A program made the position numbers and the translations under genes. Under the pieces are notes generated by a model. The model searched no databases. It was given only the letters and a program-made list of their open reading frames with translations, and was not told the DNA's origin. Positions 63,127-64,000 of a DNA stretch of 64,000 nucleotides are shown here, in pieces. Source of the DNA: Pythium myriotylum (lineage: Eukaryota; Oomycota; Peronosporomycetes; Pythiales; Pythiaceae); contig JALJCQ010000017.1 in assembly GCA_023091665.1 (NCBI GenBank), forward strand, positions 1,984,001 through 2,048,000. Reading direction: 5' to 3'. Within the stretch, counting starts at the first letter, position 1. Each line of letters opens with the position of its first letter.

Positions 63127-63919
63127 CTAAACGAACCGCTTAGCGGCTTTCTCGTCGTCCGAAGTCACAGAAACCCCCTCCAGATGGATTTTCTGAGCTT
63201 CTTGTCGCTCTCGAGCGGGTCTACCCGCCAATTCAGATACACAAGAACTGATTGAGACAGATGAGAACATAGGTTTGAGATGAAAGAAATCGGCGTTCGT
63301 TTTATGCACAAACGGACGGATCCGAGCTTGGTTAGGCGTGAAAGAAGCGTACAGCTCGTTGGCGCAAGCCATGCACAAGGCGTTGTTGCCGCAGGGCATG
63401 CAGACCGCGTGCACATCGCGGTCCGTAGTTCGGGCACGTGTCTATGGGATTGCAAGCCAGTGCCGAGATGAAACGACAGGATGAGATAATTCGCTCAATC
63501 GCCTCCGAGATGCGTGAATCCCATCCAGACAAGACTGGAAAATTGGGTCGCCTCGCAACATAGTCTGTGCCACTCGCACCAGGGTTTGCGGCAACGGTCG
63601 GCGAAAATGAACGCGCCGATCATCTCAGATCGTGCACCGCACCACGAGCACCCGAAGGCTGCATCCGAGTGCGACAAGCAATCGTCGCTTCGACGGATTT
63701 TGGTGATCGACGTAGGAGGATGGCAAGTCGGGTTGAGATGCGGAGGCCTATAGCATTAGAATAGCTTCGTTCGGGTGGCAGCCTTGCACCACACGACATT
63801 GCAGCGAGGTCTTTATCGATGGCAGCTTTAGGCAATTGTTGAGCGAGATCAGACGTTTCATCGCACTGCATGGCTTGTCCAATGACTTGTCCGATCATGT
63901 CACGCATTGGTGGTGGCAT
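63127..63919 (-). CDS. Cys-rich zinc-binding candidate, three exons
   Basis: Minus strand exons 63919-63795, 63747-63531 and 63441-63127, with GT-AG introns of 47 and 89 bp, in phase, 218 aa. It starts MPPPMRDMIGQVIGQAM. A first cluster reads CSWCGARSEMIG ... RCRKPWCEWH, and a second, created by intron 2, VCMPCGNNALCMACANELY, which looks like the second half of a RING-like finger. The C-terminus is charged (TSDDEKAAKRFV). The frame after about 63290 is less sure, since a neighbouring frame is also open. No function can be named beyond possible zinc binding. Confidence 0.5.
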
Positions 63920-64000
63920 GATCAGTCCCTGACTTCTGCGTCAACAAGCCCATTCAAGGTGCTGCCGAAGGCATCACAGCATGGAACCGACAGCTTCGCT
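63920..64000. other. Right edge, upstream of Cys-rich gene
   Basis: Likely promoter or 5' leader of the gene at 63919; too short to judge. Confidence 0.3.

Overview
The window reads as nuclear DNA of an oomycete. The genes are dense and have short GT-AG introns of 47-134 bp. The secreted proteins (subtilase, GH17 glucanase with PAN/Apple domains) and the mobile elements (chromodomain Ty3/gypsy elements, one of them with two RNase H domains, PIF/Harbinger with a Myb-like partner, pogo, mariner, Crypton-like, piggyBac-type MITEs) are of kinds known from oomycetes. A saprolegnialean water mould such as Aphanomyces or Saprolegnia is my best guess, at low confidence. No rRNA, tRNA or CRISPR array could be supported.

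Layout. 1-8.6 kb is a housekeeping island: the 3' part of a polytopic membrane protein gene broken by an in-frame TAA, an acylaminoacyl-peptidase, an unrecognised protein with a C-terminal Cys/His motif, DNA polymerase delta subunit 2 and, divergent from it, the NatB catalytic subunit NAA20. 8.6-12 kb is sparse, with one spliced hypothetical gene and weaker candidates. 12-45.5 kb is a block of nested and adjacent transposons: Ty3/gypsy element 1 (target duplication ATATT), a pogo element beside it, a mariner split by Ty3/gypsy element 2 (duplication TTGC), a Harbinger element whose transposase is interrupted by a TTAA-flanked MITE, minus-strand Ty3/gypsy element 3 (duplication ATTTA), a second TTAA MITE and Crypton-like debris. 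A secreted subtilase follows at 45.9 kb.

47.7-54.4 kb is a giant inverted repeat: two arms of about 3.24 kb around a 263-bp spacer, each with the same GH17-PAN gene, tail to tail. The inner arms are almost identical and the outer ends have diverged, which suggests gene conversion. 55-64 kb is housekeeping again: organellar-type isoleucyl-tRNA synthetase, a SET-domain protein starting 9 bp away in the opposite direction, a small four-exon gene with a ubiquitin-interacting-like motif, a VPS9-domain Rab-GEF candidate, a LYR-motif mitochondrial protein, and a spliced Cys-rich gene at the right edge.

The most unusual signals are the homogenised palindrome with its duplicated glucanase; element 2, in which the native Ty3 RNase H has lost catalytic residues next to an intact-looking second RNase H; and a 15-16 bp motif present 16 times in element 2, in the LTRs, in two coding frames and in non-coding sequence. 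Splice sites were assigned by eye from GT/AG, phase and protein continuity; no homology search was run.
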